Under the pieces are notes generated by a model. The model was not told the origin of the DNA and did not search any database. It saw only the letters and a program-made list of their open reading frames with translations. Positions 9,549-18,613 of a stretch of DNA of 64,000 nucleotides are shown here, one piece after another. Made by a program: the position numbers and the translations under genes. Each line of letters opens with the position of its first letter. The first letter of the stretch is position 1. The stretch is from an uncultured Phycisphaerales bacterium (lineage in GTDB: Bacteria > Planctomycetota > Phycisphaerae > Sedimentisphaerales > Anaerohalosphaeraceae), in contig CALMLO010000037.1 in the NCBI GenBank assembly GCA_937868095.1, forward strand, positions 1 through 64,000. The letters are read 5' to 3'.

Positions 9549-10919
9549 TCAGACCGTAATTTTGGCGACTTCTCGTCTGGAGAAAATCCAAATCCCAGCC
9601 GCCAGCAGCAGAAGCATCTGAAGGCCGAGTGTAATCAGGGCCGCCTTCCCCAAAAACTGCCACGAAAGAACCTCACCCGACACCAAATAATCTGTGGGGC
9701 TGTAGGGACCGTCAAATCGGGGGATTGCATACAAAAACCATTTAATTGCAAGTTGATAGAACAATGCAAGAAGGGCCTCTAATCCTTCAATGGATTCAAC
9801 AATAAAGCCGTTTATAAGGCCGGCAAAAAAAACCACCAAACTGAACAAAATCGCCACCGGAAAAGAAAGCCAGGTGCTTAAGGAAACCCCCAGGGCGGCC
9901 AGAAACACCAGACGAATCGCCATCAGCAGAACGACGCGGAAAAAGTTGACTCCAAATCCACCAACCTGATAGAGCACTTCAATCTGATCAAAAATCACCG
10001 TTGAAAAATTTGCCTCCGGCGAATTGAAAAACCCTACTGTAACCTGACCATCTTCGGCAGCCGCATCGGCAGGCACTTCAAACATATGCGGAGTACGTAC
10101 GGAATCGTAGCGTTCGACTCCATAAATGGGAGTTTTGTACTGCCGCAGCCCTGTTCGAAACTGCCGAAAATCGCCAACCCGCCATTGTCCGAATATTTCG
10201 GAGTTGGGCGGATCAGGAGCAGCCTGAAACTTGTACCGGACAAACAGCACGGAATTAGGGTCTGATGGGGGGAAAACAGACTGAAAATCCCATTCTTTGA
10301 CAGCCGCAACCTCTACGGATTTCTGAGCAATTGTTTCCTGTTCCCGCAGGGCAGCTCGAATCTCCGACATCGGCATATCCGGCAGCTGACCCTTTTTCCG
10401 CAACGTTTCAATCCGCTCTTCCACACGGCGGTTAATTTCTTCTTCGGGCACTTCCGGAGTAATGACGCGGCGGGCGGTAAAGAACTCGGTTTGGGCTTTT
10501 TTCATCTGCTCTGCAGGGGGATTCGCCCATTTCGGGATTGCCAGCGTCAGGCCGTAAATTATGCAGGAAAACCCCGCCAGCAGAAGCAGCGAGAGAATCG
10601 CCGTCCCCAGAAACTTTCCGAGGACAATCTGACAGCGGGCAATGGGCTTGGTAATCACCAAATCGAGCGTTCTGTTCTGCAAATCGCTGCTGAGCGAATA
10701 GCAGGATACCGTAATTGTCAAAAGCGACAGGAGAAATCCCACCAAACTGATGCTGTAGCTGGAAAAACTCTGCAATTTCCCCCGCAGGGTTCCATCCCCT
10801 GTCATCATTGCCGCCATAGTCGGCAGCAGCACCAGCAGCAAAAGAATCACCATTGCTGCAATCTTCATTCGGACGGCCTGGGCAATGGTATTTTTGGCTA
10901 TCGCCCAACTATTGCGCAT
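9549..10919 (-). CDS. ABC-2 type transporter permease with large extracytoplasmic domain
   Basis: A 456-residue permease. The first transmembrane segment (about 18-38) is followed by further helices near residues 60-145, then a domain of about 200 residues outside the membrane, then four or five C-terminal helices. The start used here (MRNSWAIAKNTIAQ) overlaps the end of the ATPase gene by 11 bases, a typical translationally coupled pair; a longer N-terminus would overlap far more. The N-terminus resembles that of the permease at 18614 (LFTIAKNTVFETL), so the two belong to one family. Substrate is unknown; the architecture fits an exporter of lipid, polysaccharide or peptide. Confidence 0.82.
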   Translation of the reverse strand: MRNSWAIAKNTIAQAVRMKIAAMVILLLLVLLPTMAAMMTGDGTLRGKLQSFSSYSISLVGFLLSLLTITVSCYSLSSDLQNRTLDLVITKPIARCQIVLGKFLGTAILSLLLLAGFSCIIYGLTLAIPKWANPPAEQMKKAQTEFFTARRVITPEVPEEEINRRVEERIETLRKKGQLPDMPMSEIRAALREQETIAQKSVEVAAVKEWDFQSVFPPSDPNSVLFVRYKFQAAPDPPNSEIFGQWRVGDFRQFRTGLRQYKTPIYGVERYDSVRTPHMFEVPADAAAEDGQVTVGFFNSPEANFSTVIFDQIEVLYQVGGFGVNFFRVVLLMAIRLVFLAALGVSLSTWLSFPVAILFSLVVFFAGLINGFIVESIEGLEALLALFYQLAIKWFLYAIPRFDGPYSPTDYLVSGEVLSWQFLGKAALITLGLQMLLLLAAGIWIFSRREVAKITV

Positions 10920-12171
10920 CGCTGCGCTCCTCCGAATCAGGAAGACAGGTCTTCTCTGTTGAACCATCCGGCCGTTTGCGACCCCCTGTCAGTTTTTCAA
11001 GAACGTCCTGACGCACCTGCGGTTTCGGTTCAGGAGACGGCTCTCCTGGTTTAACCGTTTCGGTCTGCATTGGGGCGGCTTTTTCAAATGGTTTTTCGGT
11101 CAGCTGTTCAAGCATCTCCCGTTTCGGCGCCGGCGGCTCCACCGACTGAGTCTTTTCCACTATGGTGGTATCGGAGATTTTTTCTGCAATCTGCTGCGGC
11201 TTTTTGGAAACAAGCTGCTCCAGCACCGATTGGGAAGGGGGCGGGGGCTGGGCTGCCAAAAATCCGTGAACACCGCTGACCGGTTGGGCTCCACTGGTAG
11301 GTTGAGTCTGCTGCGCTTTGGTAATAATGTTCACAAAGAATGTTTCCAACCTATCTACCGGCGTGCTGATTTGATACCATGTACCCTCCTGGCGGAGCAG
11401 GGTCTCAATCTTTTCGCGAGTTTCCGGCCGAAGAGGGCCGGTCAAAATCTGCATTTCATCCCGATGCTGAAGGAGTTGGCGCACCGGTCCTTCCACCTGC
11501 ATTCTGCCGCCATACATAATGCCGATACGATGGCACACATCCTCCACATCCGCCAGCAAATGGCTGCAAAGAAAGATGGTCTTGCCCCTTCGGGCCAGCT
11601 CGAGCAGCAAATCCTTAATCTGCCGTGTGCCGATGGGGTCCATTCCAGAGGTGGGCTCATCCAGTATCAGCAGGTCCGGGTCGTTAATCAGGGCCTGAGC
11701 CAGGCCGATTCTCCGCATCATTCCTTTGGAAAAAGTGCCGATGCGCCGATTGCCCATTCCCGCCAGCCCCACCATCTCCAAAAGAGTATCAATGCGGTTT
11801 TTGCGTACAGGGCCGGGCAGGCCGAAAATCCGCCCGTAAAAATCCAGGGTTTCCCGTGCCGTCAGATACCGATAAAGATAAGATTCCTCCGGCAGATAGC
11901 CAATTCGAGCGGCAATTTGAGGGTCCGTGCTTTGTCCGCCCAAGACAAACGCCCTGCCTTTGGTTGGATAAAGAAGATTCAGAAGCAGCTTGATCGTCGT
12001 CGTTTTGCCGGAACCGTTAGGGCCAAGAAAACCATAAATCTCGTTGCAGAAGACCTTCAGATTCAAATCTGCAACCGCCTTGACTTTAGGCCGGCCCCAC
12101 CAATCCGGAAAAATTTTTGTCAGGTTGATGGTTTCAATAGCATATTCAGAAGCAGATGATTCCATTGGCAT
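10909..12171 (-). CDS. ABC transporter ATPase (ABC-2/CcmA type) with repeated C-terminal tail
   Basis: A 420-residue ATPase. Residues 1-240 are a standard ABC domain: Walker A GPNGSGKT (50-57), a signature FSKGMMRRIG, Walker B LLILDEPTSGMDP and a switch histidine in LCSHLL. After a regulatory segment to about residue 290 comes a disordered Pro/Gln/Lys-rich tail of about 130 residues. In it the motif (V/M)LE(Q/K)L occurs three times at residues 316, 353 and 390, exactly 37 residues apart. Such a tail is unusual for this family and may dock partners or the membrane. The gene is 21 bases behind the P-type ATPase and overlaps its permease. Confidence 0.9.
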   Translation of the reverse strand: MPMESSASEYAIETINLTKIFPDWWGRPKVKAVADLNLKVFCNEIYGFLGPNGSGKTTTIKLLLNLLYPTKGRAFVLGGQSTDPQIAARIGYLPEESYLYRYLTARETLDFYGRIFGLPGPVRKNRIDTLLEMVGLAGMGNRRIGTFSKGMMRRIGLAQALINDPDLLILDEPTSGMDPIGTRQIKDLLLELARRGKTIFLCSHLLADVEDVCHRIGIMYGGRMQVEGPVRQLLQHRDEMQILTGPLRPETREKIETLLRQEGTWYQISTPVDRLETFFVNIITKAQQTQPTSGAQPVSGVHGFLAAQPPPPSQSVLEQLVSKKPQQIAEKISDTTIVEKTQSVEPPAPKREMLEQLTEKPFEKAAPMQTETVKPGEPSPEPKPQVRQDVLEKLTGGRKRPDGSTEKTCLPDSEERSDAQ

Positions 12172-12192
12172 TTCTTATCCAAAAAGTAGCAC

Positions 12193-14178
12193 TCAGGCAT
12201 CTTTACTTTCTGCGGCGGCGGCATGAGACTCCAAATGTTCTCCATAGCGAACGAGCCGTGCACTATTGAAAATAACCACCAGTGCCCCGACCAAGTGCAG
12301 GAAGGCCGCCAAAATCAGTTTGACCCAGCCAACCATAATGCCGAGCATGCCGAGCAGAATAAACAGAACGCCGAAAAGCAGGTTCTGCTGAATTACTGCA
12401 CGGGTTTTGCGGGACAGATGGACCAAAAACGGCAGGCGTCGAAGGTCGTCGCTCATCAAAGCAATGGAGGCCGAATTGATCGCCACATCACTGCCGGCAG
12501 CCCCCATTGCAATGCCCAAATCCCCAGCCGCCAGAGCCGGTGCATCGTTGATTCCGTCTCCGACAACCGCCACGATATGGCCTTCCTTTCGAATGGCCTC
12601 CACAACGGCGAGTTTATCTTGCGGAAGGCATTGGGCCTTGTAGTCGGTGCAGCCCAGTTCGGCGCTGACGCGATTGGCGACATCCCGACGATCCCCCGTG
12701 AGCATGGTCACGCGGCGGATTTTGGCATCAAACAATTCTTTAACGGCCTGACACGCTTCAGGGCGAGTTTTGTCCTGAAGCCCAATCCAGCCGATGCATT
12801 GGTTGTCACGGGCAACATACAGCGTGCTGAAGCCCTGCTCTTCATCGAGCGGCGGAACGGAAACCGTATGGACATCAATGCCTTTTTCCATCAGAAACGT
12901 ATCCCGTCCCACCATGACTCTGGAGCCATTGACCATGGCTGTAACGCCCTTGCCCGGGGTTTCCTGAAATTCCGTCGCGCGGGGGAAACTCACATTGGCC
13001 TCTCGGGCCAGATTCAGCACTGCTCGAGCGGCTGGATGTCTGCTCATTTCCTCCGCCGAGGCCGCCAGAGCCAGCAATTCCGCCGGCTCAACATCAGCCG
13101 CCGGCTCCAGTTTGGTTACATACAACTGACCGGTGGTGAGAGTGCCTGTTTTATCAAAAACAACCGCCGTGATTTTGCCGGCGATTTCGAGCAGAGAAAC
13201 ATTTTTGATCAGCACGCCCAGCCGTGCTGCCGCCGAAAGTGCCGCCACCATAGCCGTCGGGGTCGCCATAATAATCGGACACGGACAGGAAATCACAAGA
13301 ATGGAGATGGTCTTTTCAAAATCTTTTGTGAAGAAATAAACAATCGCGCTGATCATCAGAATCGTCGGCAGATACCATTTCACATACTGATCAATCAGCC
13401 GCATAATCGGCAGTTGGGTTTTTTCAGCAGCCATAATCAGCTGCTGGACTTTGCCGAGCGTGGTGTCCTTGCCGGCTTTGGTCACCTCAATATCAAGCAT
13501 GCCCGTCAGGTTGGTTGTTCCTGCAAAAACCTGCATTCCGACAACTTTATCGACGGGCAGCGACTCACCGGTAATCGTGGCCTCGTTGACCGAACTGAGC
13601 CCCTGCCGGACTAAGCCGTCTGCCGGGATATTGTCGCCCGGCCGGACTCGAATGATATCGCCGGGTTTCAGCTGGCTCACATTGACTTCGGTTTCTGTTC
13701 CGTCCGGATTCACCAAAACAGCCGTCGTCGGAGTCAGTTTAATGAGGGACTCAATGGCGGCACGAGCTCCGAGGGCTGTTCGCGTTTCCATCAGTTCCGC
13801 CAGCAGCATAATAAAAGCCACTACCCCTGCCTCAAAATAGCGTTCGGAGGCAAGGGCAGCAAGAATCGCCAGAGCCACCAGCTCATCCATATGGGTGTGG
13901 CCTTCCAGAAATCCCCGGACGGCATGGACAATAACCGGAAGCCCCAGCAGCACCGCCCCTATCAGCGCCACCAGCTGGCCCAAATCATTAGGACCATAGA
14001 GCCAGCGAACCTGGGCAATCGAACTGCTCAGCAGGAGAACTCCGCCCGTCAGCGTTCCCAGCACAGCCAAACTGACTCGTGTTTGTTTTTCATGCGTGCC
14101 GGCCGCTGCTGCCCCATGAGAATGACCGGCAGGACAGCCCATTTCCTGACATTTAATTCCAATATGCTGATGTCCCAT
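12193..14178 (-). CDS. Heavy-metal-translocating P1B-type ATPase
   Basis: A 661-residue metal pump of the cytoplasmic membrane. The short N-terminus has scattered His and Cys (residues 3-29) but no CxxC heavy-metal-associated domain. The order is: two helix pairs, actuator domain with TGES (203-206), the metal-site helix with CPC (298-300), the phosphorylation site DKTGT (342-346), and the GDGINDAPAL hinge. The final helix contains HLVGALVVIFNSARL, so a histidine replaces the Asp-Gly of the usual zinc pumps and the Met-Ser of copper pumps. CPC excludes the SPC cobalt class. Metal is therefore uncertain (zinc, cadmium, lead or another divalent ion). It sits 20 bases behind the third SPFH gene. 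Confidence 0.9.
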   Translation of the reverse strand: MGHQHIGIKCQEMGCPAGHSHGAAAAGTHEKQTRVSLAVLGTLTGGVLLLSSSIAQVRWLYGPNDLGQLVALIGAVLLGLPVIVHAVRGFLEGHTHMDELVALAILAALASERYFEAGVVAFIMLLAELMETRTALGARAAIESLIKLTPTTAVLVNPDGTETEVNVSQLKPGDIIRVRPGDNIPADGLVRQGLSSVNEATITGESLPVDKVVGMQVFAGTTNLTGMLDIEVTKAGKDTTLGKVQQLIMAAEKTQLPIMRLIDQYVKWYLPTILMISAIVYFFTKDFEKTISILVISCPCPIIMATPTAMVAALSAAARLGVLIKNVSLLEIAGKITAVVFDKTGTLTTGQLYVTKLEPAADVEPAELLALAASAEEMSRHPAARAVLNLAREANVSFPRATEFQETPGKGVTAMVNGSRVMVGRDTFLMEKGIDVHTVSVPPLDEEQGFSTLYVARDNQCIGWIGLQDKTRPEACQAVKELFDAKIRRVTMLTGDRRDVANRVSAELGCTDYKAQCLPQDKLAVVEAIRKEGHIVAVVGDGINDAPALAAGDLGIAMGAAGSDVAINSASIALMSDDLRRLPFLVHLSRKTRAVIQQNLLFGVLFILLGMLGIMVGWVKLILAAFLHLVGALVVIFNSARLVRYGEHLESHAAAAESKDA

Positions 14179-14198
14179 TCCAACCTCTCGAAAAGGGC

Positions 14199-15458
14199 TT
14201 ACTTCTTTTCTGACTGCTCGGCCTTGGGCCGGGCGATATCCCGATTAATCATTACGCGAATTTCACGTCCCCTGTCTTTGTAAGGCGGCACAAAAATCGT
14301 TTCATCTACTTTCTGCAGAATCTCCTCGACGGCATCCTGATAGAGTCTTTGCAAAACCAGCGCCGGCCGTTTTCGATATTCCGGCAGCAGACTTTTCAGA
14401 TAGTCCGCCGCGGCCTTGGCGTCCTGCTCCACGCGAGTCCGATAGGCCCATGCCTCCGCCAGAATCACCTGCACCTGTCCTCCCATCTGATGAACGTAGT
14501 CTTCCTGCTGCTGGTCCGTCACAGACTCGTTTCGCAAGGCCGCCAGAATTTCTTCCGCCCGCGGGCCGGCGGTATCGGTCAGAAGTTTTTCTTTGTAGGC
14601 ACGGGCATCAATAATGGCTTGCTCGCTCTTGTTGATCGCCTGGCTGGAGGCCTGGAAAGCATCATCCACCTGCAGCGGCCAATTGGTCCGATTCAGACGG
14701 ACATCATCAATATGAATGCCGCTATCCATAGCATCCAGACTGTTCTGGAGAACCATGCGAACCCGTTCGGGAATGCCGGCGGAGCTTCGCAAGGCCTCAT
14801 CCAGACTGTACCGCACCATGGTAGAAACCACCGCATCCGAAGTCAAACTTTCAATCAGCGGATTGACCGTTCGAGAGGCCACTTCCATAAATGATTCACC
14901 GGGCTTGCGGGATTCCATATACACATTTTCAAAAAATCGGACGGGCGAACTAATCGAATAGGTTACCGTCCATTTGGAATGAACAATATTGTAATCGGAC
15001 CCTTTCAGCTGCGTAATCGGCTCATTGCGGGTCAGGCAATAGCCGTCCTGCACCGGATTGAGTCCGCCGTAGGCCATTTTTTTCCCGCCGGCCAGCTTTT
15101 CCTGTTCCGTTTCAAAAAACCAGAAGGAGTCGATGGGAAGGGTGCGGACCTCTTTGACAGGAATGCGAATGATTTCGCTGATGGGGTCGGGAAAAGTCCA
15201 GTGGTATCCCGGCTGTTTAATGCGGCTTTCACCCTCGCCCTGCACCTTGCCGAAAACAAGCACAAGGGCCTGCTCATTCGGTTCGACCGTAAAAAAGCCG
15301 CTGGCTAAAAAGAGGAGCACCACGGCTGTCATAATCAATTTCAAAATCAGAAAACTCACCCGCAAGGCCTCGGCCAGCGATTGCTGTCCCGGATGAAGAA
15401 GCTGGGTTTCCGGCAAAGCCCCTTGGGCAGTATTGGAATGAGGGAGTCGTTCATTCAT
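14199..15458 (-). CDS. HflK-like SPFH/band-7 membrane protein
   Basis: A 419-residue protein. A cytosolic N-terminus of about 35 residues, one membrane helix (about 37-58) and an SPFH domain follow, beginning EPNEQALVLVFGK; a helical region with coiled-coil character (about 265-350) and a short basic end complete it. In the HflKC family such proteins form a cage around the membrane protease FtsH. No ftsH lies in the window. It is 20 bases behind the HflC-like gene. Compared with E. coli HflK it lacks the glycine-rich N-terminus and has an insert between the first SPFH strands (about residues 100-135). Confidence 0.85.
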   Translation of the reverse strand: MNERLPHSNTAQGALPETQLLHPGQQSLAEALRVSFLILKLIMTAVVLLFLASGFFTVEPNEQALVLVFGKVQGEGESRIKQPGYHWTFPDPISEIIRIPVKEVRTLPIDSFWFFETEQEKLAGGKKMAYGGLNPVQDGYCLTRNEPITQLKGSDYNIVHSKWTVTYSISSPVRFFENVYMESRKPGESFMEVASRTVNPLIESLTSDAVVSTMVRYSLDEALRSSAGIPERVRMVLQNSLDAMDSGIHIDDVRLNRTNWPLQVDDAFQASSQAINKSEQAIIDARAYKEKLLTDTAGPRAEEILAALRNESVTDQQQEDYVHQMGGQVQVILAEAWAYRTRVEQDAKAAADYLKSLLPEYRKRPALVLQRLYQDAVEEILQKVDETIFVPPYKDRGREIRVMINRDIARPKAEQSEKK

Positions 15459-15478
15459 ATCGGTTCGCTGCCCTCCGG

Positions 15479-16375
15479 TCAGGGTTGTTTGGGGTTCAGG
15501 TTCGGCCGTTCCTTCAGCAAGTGAAACGGCTCTACATCGGTTCCGAGCACCAGCGTGGTTCGTTCTTTCAGGATTTTCTTAAGCGATTCCAAATCCCGCA
15601 GGAACATAGCCAGTTCCGGATCGGCCTCCAGTTCTTTATAATAGCGTGCGGCCTCTGCATCGCCGGCCCCGCGAATGGCCTGGGCCCGGCTTTCGGCAAC
15701 GGCCAGCAGTTCCTTCTGTTTGGCTTCCGCATCACTTCGGATTCGGTCTGCTTCAGCATTGCCGGCTGCCACAATCGTATCGGTTTTGACTTTGCGGTCG
15801 GCTTTCATCCGTTCAAAAACATCCTGTGTAACCTTTTCCGGGACCATCAGGCGTTTAATACCCGCCAGCCGCACATCAACACCATAGCTGGAAGCCGCCT
15901 GCTGGTGCACCGCTGCGGCAATTTCCTGTTCAATCTCTTCGAAACGAAGCTTGGCAGGGTCGGTGTTGACAAAACTGCTGAATTCATATTTGCCTACAAC
16001 GGAGTTAGCCGCATTTTGGAGCAGTACCCGCAATTTTTCTTTGGCTCCCTCTGCATCCTGCACCGCCGTCAAAAACAGAAGCGGGTCCCCGATGCGCCAG
16101 ACCAGATAACTGACAATGATAATGGGTTCGCCGCCGGCAGTAGCGGTTTCCTGCATCTGCACTTCCAGAAGGCGGCTGCGAGAATCAAACCGATGAACTC
16201 GATGAATCGGCGCCGGCCAGCGGAAATAGAGCCCCGGCTTGGTAATCGACCGCACCGGCTCCCCAAAACAGGTTACCAGGGCACTTTCGGTCTGGCGAAC
16301 CTGAAAGGTAAAAGCCACAAATCCGAGGATTGTGAGCAGGACAATCAACAAGATAATACCCCATGCATTCTTCAT
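15479..16375 (-). CDS. hflC: HflC-like SPFH/band-7 membrane protein
   Basis: A 298-residue protein with an N-terminal helix (about 5-24), then the SPFH domain starting QTESALVTCFGEPVRSITKP, and a helical C-terminal half that contains AGNAEADRIRSDAEAKQKEL, the hallmark of HflC. Length and layout match HflC well. By family knowledge it pairs with HflK to modulate FtsH. Here it stands between two different HflK-like genes with spacers of 11 and 20 bases, so all three are almost certainly cotranscribed. Confidence 0.88.
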   Translation of the reverse strand: MKNAWGIILLIVLLTILGFVAFTFQVRQTESALVTCFGEPVRSITKPGLYFRWPAPIHRVHRFDSRSRLLEVQMQETATAGGEPIIIVSYLVWRIGDPLLFLTAVQDAEGAKEKLRVLLQNAANSVVGKYEFSSFVNTDPAKLRFEEIEQEIAAAVHQQAASSYGVDVRLAGIKRLMVPEKVTQDVFERMKADRKVKTDTIVAAGNAEADRIRSDAEAKQKELLAVAESRAQAIRGAGDAEAARYYKELEADPELAMFLRDLESLKKILKERTTLVLGTDVEPFHLLKERPNLNPKQP

Positions 16376-16386
16376 TGTTTTGATCC

Positions 16387-18447
16387 TTATTGCTTAATCA
16401 CAGAATCCAGGTTCATTTCGAGAAGACCGGTGGCCATCTTTTCTTCGAGGTCTAAGATATAAATTTCCTGATCTTCCTGACCGACCGAGACCACATATTT
16501 GCGAATCGAAGGCAGGGATTCTTCAAGAATCTGCAGCCGTCGGAACCGCTGAAAAAGCTCGCCGCCGGCCTGATTGGCTTTTACCTGTCCTGCGAAACGA
16601 AGGCCTTCCCCTTGAGCTCGTGCAACGCGTTCAAAGGCATAGGCCTCTGCCTGCCGGATGGTCAAAAACAATTTGCCCTGGGCCTGATGCACCATTTTCT
16701 CCAGTTTCTCCATCAAGGACTGGGCCAGAGCAGCATTCTGGGCCTGACTGGCCTTAGAAATCTGCCGAACAAGACTGTAAAGGTCATTGGCTTTTTCAAT
16801 AGAGCCGGCCAGTCCAGTGAGAACCTTGTTGTGTTCGGCCTGGGCCGTCAAAATCGTGGCCTGCTGCTTCTGAACCGCCGCAACCACCTCTTCATAATTG
16901 GGAGCCACCTCGGGCGGAGGATGCACCCCCACCATTCCGACAAAAACAATCTCTACCCCCAGCTGGGCCGCATCGGCTGCTTCCTGCATCCGCTGCTGAA
17001 GAACCCGGCAGCCCATTTCCTGACCGGCTCCGAGAAGACTTTTCTGCCGTTCCGGATTGGCCAGACTCTCATCCGGTTCAATCTTGGCACTGGCGGCAAA
17101 ACGGGCCAGCTCGCGATAACAAAGCGACTCGAGCATTTCTTCCGAATTTTCATGTTGGTACAGATACCGGTGCAAATCGCGGATTTTATAATGAACCGGC
17201 ACATCCACAATGATATAACTGACTGGAGCAGCTCCCTTTTCCGTTTGACCGGTCTGCCGCTGAGTTTCGACGGCTACCAGCAATTTGTATTCTTCCTTGT
17301 AATGCTTCTGTCCCCAAAGGATCGGTCTGGCGGCATCTTCCGGAGCGGGAATATAGCCGACATGAAGCATCCGAACCTTTTCCATCGGATACACATACGC
17401 CCGCTCGAACGGCCACGGCCATTTCCAGCACCACCCCGGGCCAACCTGACGCCCCCCGTCCTCGGGAGCCGCAGAGCCGAAATGTTCAATCACAGCCCCT
17501 TCGCCCGGCTGAACAATCACAACGCAGCTGAACAGATAAATAACCAGCAGCAGAAACAGCAGCAGGGGAACAATCGCCTTTTCGAGCAGCTGGTAAAACC
17601 AGGTCTGCGAGACCTTAAACCCAAACTGGTAATCCAGTGTGCTGGCTACCGTGTGGAGAATCCCGCCGGGCTCATTAATTAAACCGAGCAGCCGGCTGTC
17701 AAAACAAGCCCGGCTGTATTGGCCTGCCAGCCGGGGACGATACAGATCAAAGACAGCCGTGAGAATGGTTTCAACACCCAGCACAATCAGAAGAATCGGA
17801 ATAAACCAATTTAGAAAAATAAGGCCGAACTGATATTTGTACTGAGCAAAGGCCAGCGAAACCGCAGCCGCAAAGCCAAGAATGGAAGTGGCCAGCAAAC
17901 TGCTCCCTCCAGCCCGAAGCGGACGCCAAATCATCGCGGAACTAAGCCCTGTGGCGTATCGGCTGATAAGAAAAGAAAAAAATGAAAGCAGAACCAGAAA
18001 AGCCGCCCCCAGAAGCGGAGAGCGAAGCGTAAAATCCTTTGCCGGCCCGGAAATGAACCGAATCAGCAGAATCCCCATGATAATCTGGCCAATGGCAATC
18101 AAGACGCCGCTGATAGGTAAAAACCATTTTTCCACCCATTCTAATCGTTTCTGGGCTACTGCAAACAATTCGAGGCGTTCGTCCGTTCCTTCAAAGATTG
18201 TTTGCTTTTCCCGGGCCCTTTTCAGCTCGGCCAAGTCCAGCTTTTCCTGTTCGGCACGATACCGATGATAAAACTGAATCAGCAGCACCAGCCAAATCAG
18301 AAATGTCGATAAAACCTGCCAGCTGAAAACATATAAGGTAGGCGACGCCAGAAGAGCACCAAGAACCAGGGAGGACAGAAAGAAAATCAGACTCAGAATC
18401 AGTCCGAATAAAGAGACATAAACAGCTCGCTGGGACGAATCGGCCAT
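16387..18447 (-). CDS. Large polytopic HflK-like SPFH protein
   Basis: A 686-residue protein. The N-terminal 300 residues hold about eight hydrophobic segments in pairs (for example about 10-34, 40-58, 112-133, 144-162, 180-200 and 210-230), followed by one further helix (about 292-315) that leads into an SPFH domain starting VQPGEGAVIEHFG. A long helical region (about 500-640) with many Gln and Ala residues follows. The SPFH part resembles HflK; the polytopic front is an addition not found in E. coli HflK. It is the first gene of the minus-strand run and has a candidate promoter about 60 bases upstream. The membrane front may recruit a substrate or lipid, which is inference. Confidence 0.8.
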   Translation of the reverse strand: MADSSQRAVYVSLFGLILSLIFFLSSLVLGALLASPTLYVFSWQVLSTFLIWLVLLIQFYHRYRAEQEKLDLAELKRAREKQTIFEGTDERLELFAVAQKRLEWVEKWFLPISGVLIAIGQIIMGILLIRFISGPAKDFTLRSPLLGAAFLVLLSFFSFLISRYATGLSSAMIWRPLRAGGSSLLATSILGFAAAVSLAFAQYKYQFGLIFLNWFIPILLIVLGVETILTAVFDLYRPRLAGQYSRACFDSRLLGLINEPGGILHTVASTLDYQFGFKVSQTWFYQLLEKAIVPLLLFLLLVIYLFSCVVIVQPGEGAVIEHFGSAAPEDGGRQVGPGWCWKWPWPFERAYVYPMEKVRMLHVGYIPAPEDAARPILWGQKHYKEEYKLLVAVETQRQTGQTEKGAAPVSYIIVDVPVHYKIRDLHRYLYQHENSEEMLESLCYRELARFAASAKIEPDESLANPERQKSLLGAGQEMGCRVLQQRMQEAADAAQLGVEIVFVGMVGVHPPPEVAPNYEEVVAAVQKQQATILTAQAEHNKVLTGLAGSIEKANDLYSLVRQISKASQAQNAALAQSLMEKLEKMVHQAQGKLFLTIRQAEAYAFERVARAQGEGLRFAGQVKANQAGGELFQRFRRLQILEESLPSIRKYVVSVGQEDQEIYILDLEEKMATGLLEMNLDSVIKQ

Positions 18448-18505
18448 ATTCCTGATTCCTCTATTAGAACTTCTTTCATACGAACAACACGAAACGCTGC
18501 TTGTA

Positions 18506-18533
18506 TATATAGTAAATTTACTTGATTACGCAA
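18506..18533 (-). promoter_or_regulatory. Candidate promoter of the SPFH-ATPase-ABC operon
   Basis: On the minus strand TTGCGT (18528-18533) and TATATA (18506-18511) are 16 bases apart. The transcript would start about 50 bases before the first SPFH gene. Confidence 0.5.
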
Positions 18534-18613
18534 CAGGAGGGTTTACAAAAATACCGCTTTTTGCTTAAATTGAGACAAAAAGAAAGATAATTTTTTCTCA
18601 CAAAGGTTCGCTT

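Noticed and set aside
12223-13614. Open frame of 463 codons opposite the P-type ATPase
   Set aside because: Antisense shadow; His/Arg/Gln-rich low-quality translation without domains.
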